DNA of 63,007 bases from Akkermansiaceae bacterium UBA1506 (GTDB lineage: Bacteria > Verrucomicrobiota > Verrucomicrobiia > Verrucomicrobiales > DEV007). The position numbers and the translations under genes are program-made. This document shows positions 17,601 through 26,243 of this stretch, one piece after another (position 1 is the stretch's first letter; each line of letters starts with the position of its first letter). The notes below the pieces were generated by a model. It searched no databases. It saw only the letters and a list, made by a program, of their open reading frames with translations, and was not told the origin of the DNA. The DNA lies in contig DCQY01000036.1 in assembly GCA_002323995.1 (NCBI GenBank), positions 267-63,273 on the forward strand. The letters run 5' to 3'.

Positions 17601-17616
17601 CACCCAGATATAGTGT
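17601..17616 (+). promoter_or_regulatory. NrdR box 2 upstream of nrdBA
   Basis: CACCCAGATATAGTGT keeps a perfect right half (ATATAGTGT) of the NrdR consensus with a weak left half. Its start is exactly 31 bp from the start of box 1, which leaves 15 bp between the boxes, the canonical three-helical-turn spacing of NrdR box pairs. The spacing makes chance unlikely. Confidence 0.75.
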
Positions 17617-17793
17617 TTGTGACGTAACTAGAGTGCGCTATGTGAATTGTCTTCTTTCCAGATAACCGCCTGTTTTAACGCTAGTCATTAAAACTCTGGA
17701 AATTAGAAACTTTACATTGCTTAGAGAGTTAATTCTCTCACCGATACCGCAAATAACCCGTAATTCCGAACCTCAATACCTATCCGACACAAT

Positions 17794-18876
17794 ATGGAAA
17801 AAAGCTTCAAAATAGGAGATCGTAACTTCGTCCTTGATCAAGAAAAAGCAGAAGAAGCCTTCTCTGCCAAAAGAATTATCAACGGACGACAAACCGAAGC
17901 TTTCAATCTCTTGCCCCTCAAATACACCTGGGCCTACGACCTTTATGGTAAAATGAAGGCCAATCACTGGGAGCCCGAAGACATTCAGATGCAGAAGGAC
18001 ATTGAGCAGTGGCAAGGCAATGATCTTTCTGACAGCGAGCGTTGGATTATCCGAATGGGTATTGGTTATTTTTCCGCTGCCGAGGGGATTGTGGGCGACA
18101 ATGTTCTCCATGTTATTCGCGAAAAAGTGACAGCACCCGAACTCAAGCTAGTTCTTGGTCGGCACGCTCACGAAGAGAACATCCATGCCGATAGCCTTCT
18201 CTACATGATTTCTTCTCTTGGAATCAATCCGCATGAATGCGAAGCGATGTTTGAGCAGATCCCTACAATTAAGAAGAAGAACGAGTTCATCACCAATATT
18301 TCTCATAATGTTCGTCGCGAAATGGATCTAACGGACCCAGAGAACAAAAAGCTTTTTGCCAAGAATGTGTTTTTATTCGGCCAGTGCATGGAAGGCACCC
18401 AATTCTATGGGTTATTTGGCATGATCCTGAGCCTCTATCGTCAGAATAAGTTTCCCGGTATCGGCCAGATGTTTCGCTACACCTTGCGAGATGAATCCAA
18501 CCACATCGAGTTGCTCCGCAATCTCTTCATGGATTTGATCAGCGAGAACATGGAAATTTGGACCGAAGAATTCAAAGATGAGCTTGTTGACACCATGAGA
18601 CAGGCAATCGTGTTGGAGAAGGAATTCATCAATGATTGTCTCCCCGTCAGCCAAGTTGGTCTCAACGCCGATGAATTCTGCCAATACATTGATTTCATCG
18701 CGGATCGCCGGCTCGAGGGAGTTGGACTTAATCCTCTAAACCCCGGCGTGCAAAATCCTTTCCCATGGCTCGCCGAGACAATGGATATTAAGAAGGAAGC
18801 CAACTTCTTTGAACAACGTGTCACGGAATATCAGAAAGCCTCTGCCCTTTCTGCCGTCGACGACGACGAACTTTAG
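17794..18876 (+). CDS. nrdB: Ribonucleotide reductase beta subunit, tyrosine-less (class Ic/Id-like)
   Basis: The 360-aa radical-generating subunit of class I ribonucleotide reductase. Metal ligands are Glu97, Glu128, His131, Glu200, Glu234 and His237. Two features depart from standard NrdB. The first ligand is Glu (YFSAAEGIVG) where class Ia has Asp, as in Chlamydia. The position four residues after His131, which carries the radical Tyr in class Ia, is Leu135. Tyr137 sits where the chlamydial enzyme has its electron-relay Tyr, and Tyr346 matches the C-terminal relay Tyr. The enzyme is therefore expected to store its oxidant on the metal centre (Mn/Fe as in class Ic, or Mn/Mn as in class Id). 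It is co-directional with nrdA, 128 bp upstream of it, and behind NrdR boxes. Confidence 0.95.
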   Translation: MEKSFKIGDRNFVLDQEKAEEAFSAKRIINGRQTEAFNLLPLKYTWAYDLYGKMKANHWEPEDIQMQKDIEQWQGNDLSDSERWIIRMGIGYFSAAEGIVGDNVLHVIREKVTAPELKLVLGRHAHEENIHADSLLYMISSLGINPHECEAMFEQIPTIKKKNEFITNISHNVRREMDLTDPENKKLFAKNVFLFGQCMEGTQFYGLFGMILSLYRQNKFPGIGQMFRYTLRDESNHIELLRNLFMDLISENMEIWTEEFKDELVDTMRQAIVLEKEFINDCLPVSQVGLNADEFCQYIDFIADRRLEGVGLNPLNPGVQNPFPWLAETMDIKKEANFFEQRVTEYQKASALSAVDDDEL

Positions 18877-18889
18877 TATCCAATTTGCG

Positions 18890-18918
18890 ACACGGGTAGG
18901 TTTCATCCCTACCTGTGT
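18890..18918 (+). other. Hairpin between nrdB and nrdA
   Basis: An 11-bp stem (ACACGGGTAGG / CCTACCTGTGT, one G-U pair) with a 7-nt loop lies 14 bp after the nrdB stop. There is no T run, so it is not a classical terminator. It may stabilise the upstream message or set unequal nrdB and nrdA levels. Confidence 0.6.
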
Positions 18919-19004
18919 TGTGCCCACGAACCAACACTTACAGTGACAACTTCCCGTTCCATCTTCCCCACGCCTAACCGCTAACCGCACATTCCCATCC
19001 GCAC

Positions 19005-22000
19005 ATGATAACCCGCAATTTTATCGAACAAGATATTGAGCTCCAGCGCGCTGCAGAAACGCCAGAAGACATGAAACCTCGCTTCAACTGGGGTGAAATG
19101 GCGAAAGCACCTGAGCTTCCTTCATCACGGATTCATATTGAAGCGGGTAACGGACAGGAAGAACTCAGCGTTGAGCAGATTGCTGAGACGGTGGGGAAAG
19201 CAGTCACTGACCTGGCGCTTTCGAGAAAACAGGACGATATCTTCAATGAATCCAACCAGCAGCTTGTATCCAATATTGTAGCTTCAGTTTCGGAAATGCT
19301 TCACGCTAAGGTTAGCGGCGAAGAAACCGAAGCTCCGGTGCTTCTCTCTGGTCAGGAACTCACCTCCATTATTGAGCAAGCCCTCGTTCGCCAGAATGCT
19401 CACGACGTGGCTAAAAGCCTTCTCATTCGTCGTAAGAAAACTGAGCCCGAACTCAATCTCACCTCAACTACCGAGAAGCCGGTTTGCAAAGTGATCCGCC
19501 GCAATGGGGAAGTCGTGGCGTGGTTGCCCCATAAGATCGAAGTCGCCGTTCGAAGCGCTTTTCTCTCTCAAGGCATGGACTCTTCTCCGGCCAAGGAAGT
19601 CGCCGAGGCCTTAACCGACCGCCTCGCTCATAGCGGTCAGGAATTTATTCGTATCGAGGAACTCCAGGACTGTGTTCAGGAGGAACTGATGCGTCAAGGC
19701 CACTTCAAGGTCGCCGAAGCCTACATACTCTACCGTGCCCACCGCGCCGCCGAGCGTGCCGTCGACGAAGAGGAGCGGACGCTCGAACTAGAGTCTACCC
19801 AAGAATCGATGATTGTGGTCAACCGTGCCGATGGATCCAGCGATCTCTGGGACGGCCTCGACCTGCGTAAACGTATCGATTTCGCCATGACAGGCCTCGA
19901 CCTCTGTCTCGATGCAGAGGAGATCGAGCAGGAACTTCGCCGGGCTTTCTTCAACGAGATGAGCGAAGATGATCTAAAAAAGACCGTCATTCTTAATGCC
20001 AAAAGCCTCATCGAAAAGGATGGAGATTTTGCCAAGTTTGCGGGCCGCATTCTTCTCACTTACATCTACGAGGAAGTTCTTGATTGGGACATCATTCGCG
20101 ACGGCGTCCGCTCTCTCGGAGAGTTTCATCGTCGTGCCTTCAAACAAAATTTAGTTCGCGGCACCGAGATAGAACGCATCCACCCACGATTACTGGAATA
20201 TAACCTCGATCGTCTTGCCGACGCAGTGAATCCGACTGCAGACCTTGACTTTGACTACCTAGGTATCCAGACCCTTTACGACCGATACCTCATCGTCGAT
20301 AAGACCGCTGAGCAACACCGCCGTCTTGAAACGCCTCAACTATTTTGGATGCGCGTTTCCATGGGGCTGATGATCGATGAAAAGAACGATCGCGAAAACC
20401 GTATTGTTGACCTTTACCGCCTCTATTCGAGCCGTCGTTTCTGTTCTTCCACGCCAACTCTTTTCAACTCGGGCACCCTGCACAGCCAACTTTCATCCTG
20501 TTACCTCTACAAGGTTGACGACAGCATCGAGTCCATTATGCAGCGAGGTATCGCTGACAACGCCTACCTTTCCAAGTGGGCGGGTGGCCTCGGAGGCTCA
20601 TGGACTTCGGTTCGTGGAACGGGCAGCTATATTAAAGGTACCAACGGTGAAAGCCAGGGCGTGATCCCCTTCCTCAAGCTCCACAACGACCAACTCGTCG
20701 CGGTGAACCAAGGCGGCAAGCGCCGTGGCTCCGGTTGTGCCTACCTTGAATCCTGGCATAATGATATCGACGACTTCCTTGAGTTGCGCAAAAACACGGG
20801 CGATGAACGTCGACGTGCTCACGACATGAATACCGCAAACTGGATTCCGGATCTGTTCATGAAGCGCATGGAAGCTCGCGGCAACTGGACTCTCTTCCGT
20901 GCCAACGAGGCAGCAGACCTTCACGATCTCTATGGCAAAGCTTTCGAGGAACGCTACGAGCAATACGAAGCTGAAGTCCGTGAAGGAAAGATGTATGGCA
21001 AAGAAATCCCGGCGATCGACCTGTGGAAGCGCATGCTGAAAATGATCTTTGAGACCGGTCACCCGTGGATCACCTTTAAGGATCCATGCAACGTTCGCAG
21101 CCCTCAAGACCACACAGGTGTCATCCATAGCTCTAACCTCTGTACCGAGATTACCTTGAACACGTCGCACGACGAGACCGCCGTGTGCAACCTTGGTTCC
21201 GTGGTGCTCGACTCTCACCTCACCGACGAAGGCGAGCTCGACCTGACCAAGCTCAAGGAAACTGTTTCCACAGCTGTCCGCGCACTGGACAACGTCATCG
21301 ACATCAATTTCTACCCTACCGACTCCGCTGCCAACGCAAACCAACGCCATCGGCCAGTAGGCCTCGGTGTTATGGGTCTCCAAAATGCGCTCTTCCTCCG
21401 CAACACATCCTTCGCCAGCGAAGCAGCCGTCGACTTCAACGACGAGTTCATGGAGGCTATCGCTTATTTTGCCTACGAAGCTTCCAGCGACCTAGCCGCA
21501 GAGCGGGGCAGTTACTCTACCTACGAAGGTTCCAAGTGGAGTCGAGGTGTCATGCCACACGATACCGTCGACATGCTTGAGGAGCAACGCGGTGAGCCAA
21601 TTGATGTCACCCGCGGTGGTAAAATGGACTGGGACGCTCTACGCGAAAAGATCCAGAAGCAGGGTATGCGCAACTCCAACGTTCTTGCCATTGCTCCGAC
21701 GGCAACGATTTCTAACATTATGGGGAGCACCCCATGCATTGAGCCGACCTTTAAAAATCTCTTCGTAAAAGGCAACCTTTCCGGAGACTTCATCGTGCTG
21801 AATCAACACCTCGTTCGCGATCTCAAAGAACTCAATCTCTGGGGTGAAGAAATGGTCGATCGTCTCAAATATTACGACGGAGAACTCACCGATATCGACG
21901 AGATCCCCCAACACCTCAAAGAGAAGTATGCCACAGCATTCTCCATAGACTTCACTTGGTTCATTGACGCGGCTGCCAGGCGCCAAAAGTGGATCGACCA

Positions 22001-22265
22001 GTCTCAATCTGTGAATCTCTTCCTGGCCACCCCGGACATGAAGACGCTGTCCCACATGTATCGTGCGGCCTGGCGAAAAGGGCTCAAAACGACTTACTAC
22101 CTGCGCACTTTACAGGCTTCCAACATTGAAAAAGCCACCACCAAGTTGAAAAAAGAAGTCCGTATTGGAACTGAAGAACCAAAGAAAGAATACACCGAGG
22201 CCGAAAAGGAGGCTTGCTCGCTCGAAGCTCTCATGAACGGGGAGGAATGCGAAGCCTGCCAGTAG
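19005..22265 (+). CDS. nrdA: Ribonucleotide reductase alpha subunit with multiple ATP-cones
   Basis: Reduces ribonucleoside diphosphates to deoxy forms with NrdB. At 1086 aa it is about 300 residues longer than the Escherichia coli enzyme because of N-terminal allosteric modules. ATP-cones lie at about 160-250 (VIRRNGEVVAW...AYILYR) and about 268-355. A third, degenerate cone is likely at about 52-144, ending NAHDVAKSLLIRRKK. Catalytic residues are Cys499 (SSCYLY), Asn711/Cys713/Glu715 (NLCTEI), Cys728 and the YY pair in TTYYLRTLQ. The C-terminal ECEAC pair re-reduces the active site. The long, multi-cone layout matches the chlamydial class Ic partner. The ATG at 19005 is the first in frame. 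Confidence 0.96.
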   Translation: MITRNFIEQDIELQRAAETPEDMKPRFNWGEMAKAPELPSSRIHIEAGNGQEELSVEQIAETVGKAVTDLALSRKQDDIFNESNQQLVSNIVASVSEMLHAKVSGEETEAPVLLSGQELTSIIEQALVRQNAHDVAKSLLIRRKKTEPELNLTSTTEKPVCKVIRRNGEVVAWLPHKIEVAVRSAFLSQGMDSSPAKEVAEALTDRLAHSGQEFIRIEELQDCVQEELMRQGHFKVAEAYILYRAHRAAERAVDEEERTLELESTQESMIVVNRADGSSDLWDGLDLRKRIDFAMTGLDLCLDAEEIEQELRRAFFNEMSEDDLKKTVILNAKSLIEKDGDFAKFAGRILLTYIYEEVLDWDIIRDGVRSLGEFHRRAFKQNLVRGTEIERIHPRLLEYNLDRLADAVNPTADLDFDYLGIQTLYDRYLIVDKTAEQHRRLETPQLFWMRVSMGLMIDEKNDRENRIVDLYRLYSSRRFCSSTPTLFNSGTLHSQLSSCYLYKVDDSIESIMQRGIADNAYLSKWAGGLGGSWTSVRGTGSYIKGTNGESQGVIPFLKLHNDQLVAVNQGGKRRGSGCAYLESWHNDIDDFLELRKNTGDERRRAHDMNTANWIPDLFMKRMEARGNWTLFRANEAADLHDLYGKAFEERYEQYEAEVREGKMYGKEIPAIDLWKRMLKMIFETGHPWITFKDPCNVRSPQDHTGVIHSSNLCTEITLNTSHDETAVCNLGSVVLDSHLTDEGELDLTKLKETVSTAVRALDNVIDINFYPTDSAANANQRHRPVGLGVMGLQNALFLRNTSFASEAAVDFNDEFMEAIAYFAYEASSDLAAERGSYSTYEGSKWSRGVMPHDTVDMLEEQRGEPIDVTRGGKMDWDALREKIQKQGMRNSNVLAIAPTATISNIMGSTPCIEPTFKNLFVKGNLSGDFIVLNQHLVRDLKELNLWGEEMVDRLKYYDGELTDIDEIPQHLKEKYATAFSIDFTWFIDAAARRQKWIDQSQSVNLFLATPDMKTLSHMYRAAWRKGLKTTYYLRTLQASNIEKATTKLKKEVRIGTEEPKKEYTEAEKEACSLEALMNGEECEACQ

Positions 22266-22296
22266 GAGAAAGAATTACCACTCAAAACAAAAAAAG

Positions 22297-22324
22297 AGCG
22301 GCTCGAATGAGCCGCTTTTTTTTT
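22297..22324 (+). terminator. Rho-independent terminator after nrdA
   Basis: An 8-bp stem (AGCGGCTC / GAGCCGCT, 22297-22304 and 22309-22316) with the loop GAAT runs into nine T residues. It ends the nrdBA unit before the convergent hemH. Confidence 0.93.
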
Positions 22325-22446
22325 GGGACAGACAAGCAGTTAGACTGTTGGAAAGTAATCCTCAACGGTTATAACCTTCTTACTATAATTGCGACAGCGA
22401 ACCTTCTGACATAAGTGAAAGGTCGTGGCTCCAGCGGAATCACGAT

Positions 22447-23478
22447 TTAGGCGGGCAACCTTTCGAGATGGCGCCGAGTAAGCGTCTCCATCCCCTCAAG
22501 CCAACGGGGGTGTTCATTGACGCACGGCACGAGGGTCAAATCCTCCCCGCCTGCCTCAACAAAGTCTTCCTTCGCCCGCATGCCGATTTCCTCGATCGTC
22601 TCAAGACAGTCAGCAACGAAAGCAGGGCATACCACGAGCAGTTTTTTTACTCCCTTACCAGCTAGCTCTTTGACCGTAAAGTCAGTGTAGGGTTTTAACC
22701 ATGGATCTCGGCCGAGACGTGACTGGAACGAAACAGAATGCTTCTCAGCGGGCACACCAACTTTTTCGACAAATGCCTCCACCGTTTTGTAACACTGGGA
22801 CCGGTAGCAGGTTTTATGTGCCGGGTGAGTTCCCTCGCAGCAGTTCTCGCATGAAAGGCAATGCTCACCGGTCGGGTCTGACTTCCTTAGGTGACGCTCT
22901 GGCAGTCCGTGGAAACTGAAAAGAATATGATCGTAACCCTCACTTAGATAACCTGCCGAGGAGGCTACCATAGCATCGACAAACTCATCGTCGTCATAGA
23001 AAGGAGGCACGACCTCCAATTCAACTTGTGGAGCTTTTTTGGCCAACACGTTCTGAGCTTTTACGAGGGCGCTCTCGTAACTCGACATTGCGTAGTGAGG
23101 AAAGAGAGGAAGTATGACGAGCTGCTCAACCCCCTCAGCAAGCAGCTTATCAACTGCGTTTTCGATTGAGGGGTTCTGGTAACGCATCGCCAACTCCACT
23201 GGAATATCTTCAAGCTGCTTCTCCAGTGCATCAGCCTGATGCTGGCTTGTGACGATCAGAGGTGAACCCTCAGGAAGCCAGACTTCGCCGTAGGCTTCTG
23301 CCGACTCTTTTGGGCGGGTCGGAAGAATAAGGGCGTGAACAACGAACCAACGGATTGGAAATGGAGCATCGAGAACGCGCCCGTCCATCAAGAATTCCCG
23401 AAGATACTTGCGAACATCAGCCACCGAAGTCGAATTAGGAGACCCAAGGTTAAGTAGCAATACGCCCTTTTTTTTCAT
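22447..23478 (-). CDS. hemH: Ferrochelatase with internal Cys-rich segment
   Basis: Inserts ferrous iron into protoporphyrin IX, the last step of heme synthesis by the protoporphyrin route. Here 343 aa from the ATG at 23478 (MKKKGVLLLNLG); the frame opens to 23562 but that would overlap hemG by 50 bp. The catalytic His190 lies in SFHGLPERH, and FQSRLG with the following conserved region is intact. Residues 207-229 contain six Cys (C207, C210, C213, C214, C224, C229), not found in the classic enzyme. Some bacterial ferrochelatases (Myxococcus type) bind a [2Fe-2S] cluster through an internal Cys segment, and this one probably does too. It is the last gene of the heme operon. Confidence 0.95.
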   Translation of the reverse strand: MKKKGVLLLNLGSPNSTSVADVRKYLREFLMDGRVLDAPFPIRWFVVHALILPTRPKESAEAYGEVWLPEGSPLIVTSQHQADALEKQLEDIPVELAMRYQNPSIENAVDKLLAEGVEQLVILPLFPHYAMSSYESALVKAQNVLAKKAPQVELEVVPPFYDDDEFVDAMVASSAGYLSEGYDHILFSFHGLPERHLRKSDPTGEHCLSCENCCEGTHPAHKTCYRSQCYKTVEAFVEKVGVPAEKHSVSFQSRLGRDPWLKPYTDFTVKELAGKGVKKLLVVCPAFVADCLETIEEIGMRAKEDFVEAGGEDLTLVPCVNEHPRWLEGMETLTRRHLERLPA

Positions 23479-23512
23479 CTTGAAGTTGTCGTCTAGTAAG
23501 TCTTCCGAAACT

Positions 23513-24883
23513 CTAGAAAGTTTGATCGAGATAGCCACCAATTCTTTCAGCAGCTTCGGCACCGGATACGATTGAATCAGCTAATGAGATGCCATCTCGG
23601 CAATGCCCGGCCACGAATATTCCCGGATGATCCGCCTCGCAATGAGTCATGAGATCGCGAAAACGTCCGTAACCAACCCCATATTGAGGAATCGCCTTTG
23701 GATAGGGGAAAACTTGCTCAAAAACAGGTTCTCCGTCGATCCCGTAGATGGCACGGAGATCCTCAACTGTCAGCGCCACAATCTCTTCGGATGATTGCAT
23801 CGCCAAGTCGGGGGAGCGCATTCCTCCCACATAGCTTGTCAAAGTAACGCAGCCCTCCGGAGCTCGGCCCGGGAACAGAGATGAGGAGAAAATCGTTCCT
23901 AAAGTCTTAACCTTCTCAACTTCAGGGTTCAAGGTGCCGAAGCCCGCAAGAGAATGAGCGACCTCATCCTTCTTAAACCCCAGAACAACGCTGGCAACAG
24001 GCGGATAAATTATCTCATTCAATTCGGAGAGGGACCTTTCGCCACCGGGGAATTCAAGCTCAGCTAGGCGGTAGGCAGGCATTGCGAGTAGCACGCTGTC
24101 AAAGGTTCCGATCTCATCCGCAACTTTCACCCCAATTTTGTTCTCACCGACGCGATCCAAGCCTTTGACAGGGGATGCAAGCCTGATTCGATCACCGAGG
24201 GTTTCAGCAAGACGATCGGTCAACACCTGGAGTCCATCATCGAAAGATAACTTTGGCGCGCGATCTTTGGAAATGACTCCTGATCTCCTTCGCTCCTTAG
24301 CCCCGTAGATCTGGCCCTTGATAAGAGAACCATATTTTTGCTCCAGCTCCCAAATCTTTGGGAAACTCTCCCTAACTGAAAGCTGATCTGGGTCGCCCGC
24401 GTAGATGCCGGCAACAAACGGGTTTATTGCGTAGTCGAGGAACTCCTGGCCAAGGCGTCGTTTCACAAATTCCGCTAAACTTTCCTCCGCGTTCGATGGC
24501 GAAGCCCTGACAAAAGGTTCCCGTAAAAGAGCGAGCTTGGCTCGCCACGTAAAGAGCTTTCCCGTAAAAAAGCCCAAAGGGCTCGAAGCCATCGCGGTCG
24601 GTTCACCTTTGCGAAGGATGTATCGGGCATCCGAATCCGGGTTGGGATCGAGGCGCCGCTTCTCCAAATCGAGATCTTTCAACAACTGAGAAATTTTTGG
24701 AGACGTCTCAAGGAGCGTATTAGGGCCGCACTCCGCGAGAAAGCCATCCCGACGAATCGTCTGAATCACGCCGCCTACCCGATCAGCCGCTTCGAACAAA
24801 GACACCTCGTATCCCTGCTCAACAAGACGATGAGCGGCCGTAAGGCCGGTAATACCCCCTCCAATGACAGCAACACGGCTCAT
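23513..24883 (-). CDS. hemG: Protoporphyrinogen oxidase, HemY/PPOX type
   Basis: FAD enzyme that oxidises protoporphyrinogen IX (or coproporphyrinogen in the related Gram-positive enzymes). At 456 aa it is of the usual length. The N-terminal GGGITGLTAAHRLVEQGYEV with a following Glu is the dinucleotide-binding fold, and GGVIQTIRRDGFLAECGPNT is the PPOX signature. The C-terminal GIFVAGHCRDGISLADSIVSG is the second FAD-contact region. The start overlaps the upstream 98-aa ORF by ATGA. Together with hemE and a ferrochelatase, the protoporphyrin route is implied. Some databases name this type hemY. Confidence 0.93.
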   Translation of the reverse strand: MSRVAVIGGGITGLTAAHRLVEQGYEVSLFEAADRVGGVIQTIRRDGFLAECGPNTLLETSPKISQLLKDLDLEKRRLDPNPDSDARYILRKGEPTAMASSPLGFFTGKLFTWRAKLALLREPFVRASPSNAEESLAEFVKRRLGQEFLDYAINPFVAGIYAGDPDQLSVRESFPKIWELEQKYGSLIKGQIYGAKERRRSGVISKDRAPKLSFDDGLQVLTDRLAETLGDRIRLASPVKGLDRVGENKIGVKVADEIGTFDSVLLAMPAYRLAELEFPGGERSLSELNEIIYPPVASVVLGFKKDEVAHSLAGFGTLNPEVEKVKTLGTIFSSSLFPGRAPEGCVTLTSYVGGMRSPDLAMQSSEEIVALTVEDLRAIYGIDGEPVFEQVFPYPKAIPQYGVGYGRFRDLMTHCEADHPGIFVAGHCRDGISLADSIVSGAEAAERIGGYLDQTF

Positions 24884-25176
24884 GTAAATTTAAAGTAGCG
24901 CTCCCCGCGATTCGTATGGTCGCGAAGCTGAAAAAACGTGCCCTGCATCGTCTTCATTACCAGGGCGCCGCGGCAGTTCCGGCACAAGCTCAACCAAAAC
25001 AGAAGGTGAGAGCTAAGGGGTAAGTCCCATAATGGCCTCTCATTATTAGTCAGAATCTTTCTGACCAACAGATCCATCGACATGCCTTTGATGGAATGAG
25101 CCTCTAGAGGACGCGATATATATCGCGTCCCTGAAGCGTTCGAGATTAAATCAACTGCCCTAATCTTCTTTCTCAT
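24880..25176 (-). CDS. Small 98-aa protein coupled into the heme operon
   Basis: Joined by ATGA overlaps to both hemE upstream (25173-25176) and hemG downstream (24880-24883). Two precise overlaps on a frame of this size are strong evidence that it is translated. No family is certain. The segment SSHLLFWLSLCRNCRG recalls the zinc-finger HxxxCxxC of anti-sigma-factor-like proteins, but the His is displaced, so metal binding would need other ligands. The N-terminus is basic (MRKKIRAVDL) and there is no signal peptide. It may help porphyrin transfer or regulate the operon (inference from position only). Confidence 0.65.
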   Translation of the reverse strand: MRKKIRAVDLISNASGTRYISRPLEAHSIKGMSMDLLVRKILTNNERPLWDLPLSSHLLFWLSLCRNCRGALVMKTMQGTFFQLRDHTNRGERYFKFT

Positions 25177-26243
25177 CTAAAATTCTTAACGGTGGATCGC
25201 ACCGCCTCGATGCAATCAATCTTCGCTTGTGGCGTCACCCCGTGCCCCAGATTGAAGATATGACCAGTAAGACCACGCATGCGTGTGAGAAGGCGCTGAG
25301 TTTCTGCCGCCGCTGCTTCCGGCGTCGTCGTTAATAAAGTTGGGTCAAGGTTCCCCTGCACCGCCATCTTATCTGGTAACGCCCGGCGAAAATCAGCAAG
25401 GTCACAGGTCCAGTCGACACTGAGCACAGTAGCTCCGGTTTTTTCGAGTGCCTCACGATTAGCGCTCGCTCCCTTGGAGAAAATGATTACCGGAACTTGG
25501 TCTTTCAAAGTGGAAACAATTTCTCGCATCCAGCGACCGGAAGCCTCGTGAAAAACATGATCCGCCAGTACGCCTCCCTGGGTGTCAAAGATCTGCACGG
25601 CATCCACCCCGCACTCGATCTGCATCTGCAGATACTCGATACAAGCGGCGGTCAATTTCTCGAGCAAAGAATTGAGCGTCTTTGGGTCGGTATAAAGCAA
25701 GTTCTTAGCAGCGACGAATTCACGGGAACTTCCACCTTCCATCATGTAGTTGGCGAGCGTCCAAGGCGAACCGGCAAAGCCAATCAGCGCTGTCTTACCG
25801 TCGAGGCCATCGCGAATTAAGGGAAGCGCCCGCGCCACGTAGTCAAGACGCTCACGTATGGCACCGGTTTCGAGTCGATTCACGTCCGCTTCAGACTGAA
25901 CCTTGAACGCCATCTCAATTCCCCCTTTATCACTGAAGCCGTAGGACTGTCCCATCGCCTCGCAGATCACAAGAATATCGCTGAAAAGAATCGCAGCGTC
26001 ATGGTCGAAGCGGCGAATCGGCTGCAGGGTCACCTCTGTGGCCAGCTCGGGCGTCTGCACGATTTCGACAAAACTATGCTTTTCTTTCACCGCCATGTAT
26101 TCCGGCAGGGAACGGCCAGCCTGGCGCATCATCCACATGGGCGGGTAATCGAGGGGTTCGCAGCGGCACGCTTTGAGAAAGCGTTCACGGTTGGAAATCG
26201 CTTTGACCGCAGCTCCTGTGTTTTCTGAATCGCCTGAAATCAT
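25173..26243 (-). CDS. hemE: Uroporphyrinogen decarboxylase
   Basis: Converts uroporphyrinogen III to coproporphyrinogen III. From the ATG at 26243 the protein has 356 aa, close to the usual 354; a GTG at 26300 would extend it by 19 residues. The conserved PPMWMMRQAGRSLPEY (substrate-binding Arg), FSDILVICEAMGQ, GFAGSPWTLANYMMEGG and NLGHGVTPQ motifs are all present. It is first in the hemE-X-hemG-hemH unit on the minus strand. Confidence 0.96.
   Translation of the reverse strand: MISGDSENTGAAVKAISNRERFLKACRCEPLDYPPMWMMRQAGRSLPEYMAVKEKHSFVEIVQTPELATEVTLQPIRRFDHDAAILFSDILVICEAMGQSYGFSDKGGIEMAFKVQSEADVNRLETGAIRERLDYVARALPLIRDGLDGKTALIGFAGSPWTLANYMMEGGSSREFVAAKNLLYTDPKTLNSLLEKLTAACIEYLQMQIECGVDAVQIFDTQGGVLADHVFHEASGRWMREIVSTLKDQVPVIIFSKGASANREALEKTGATVLSVDWTCDLADFRRALPDKMAVQGNLDPTLLTTTPEAAAAETQRLLTRMRGLTGHIFNLGHGVTPQAKIDCIEAVRSTVKNFR

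Larger units (their letters stand above)
17401..17793. other. AT-rich control region of nrdBA
   Basis: About 390 bp, clearly richer in A and T than its neighbours, with no ORF of note. It holds the NrdR-like boxes described separately and must contain the nrdBA promoter; the mRNA leader after the boxes would be about 150 nt. Confidence 0.6.
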
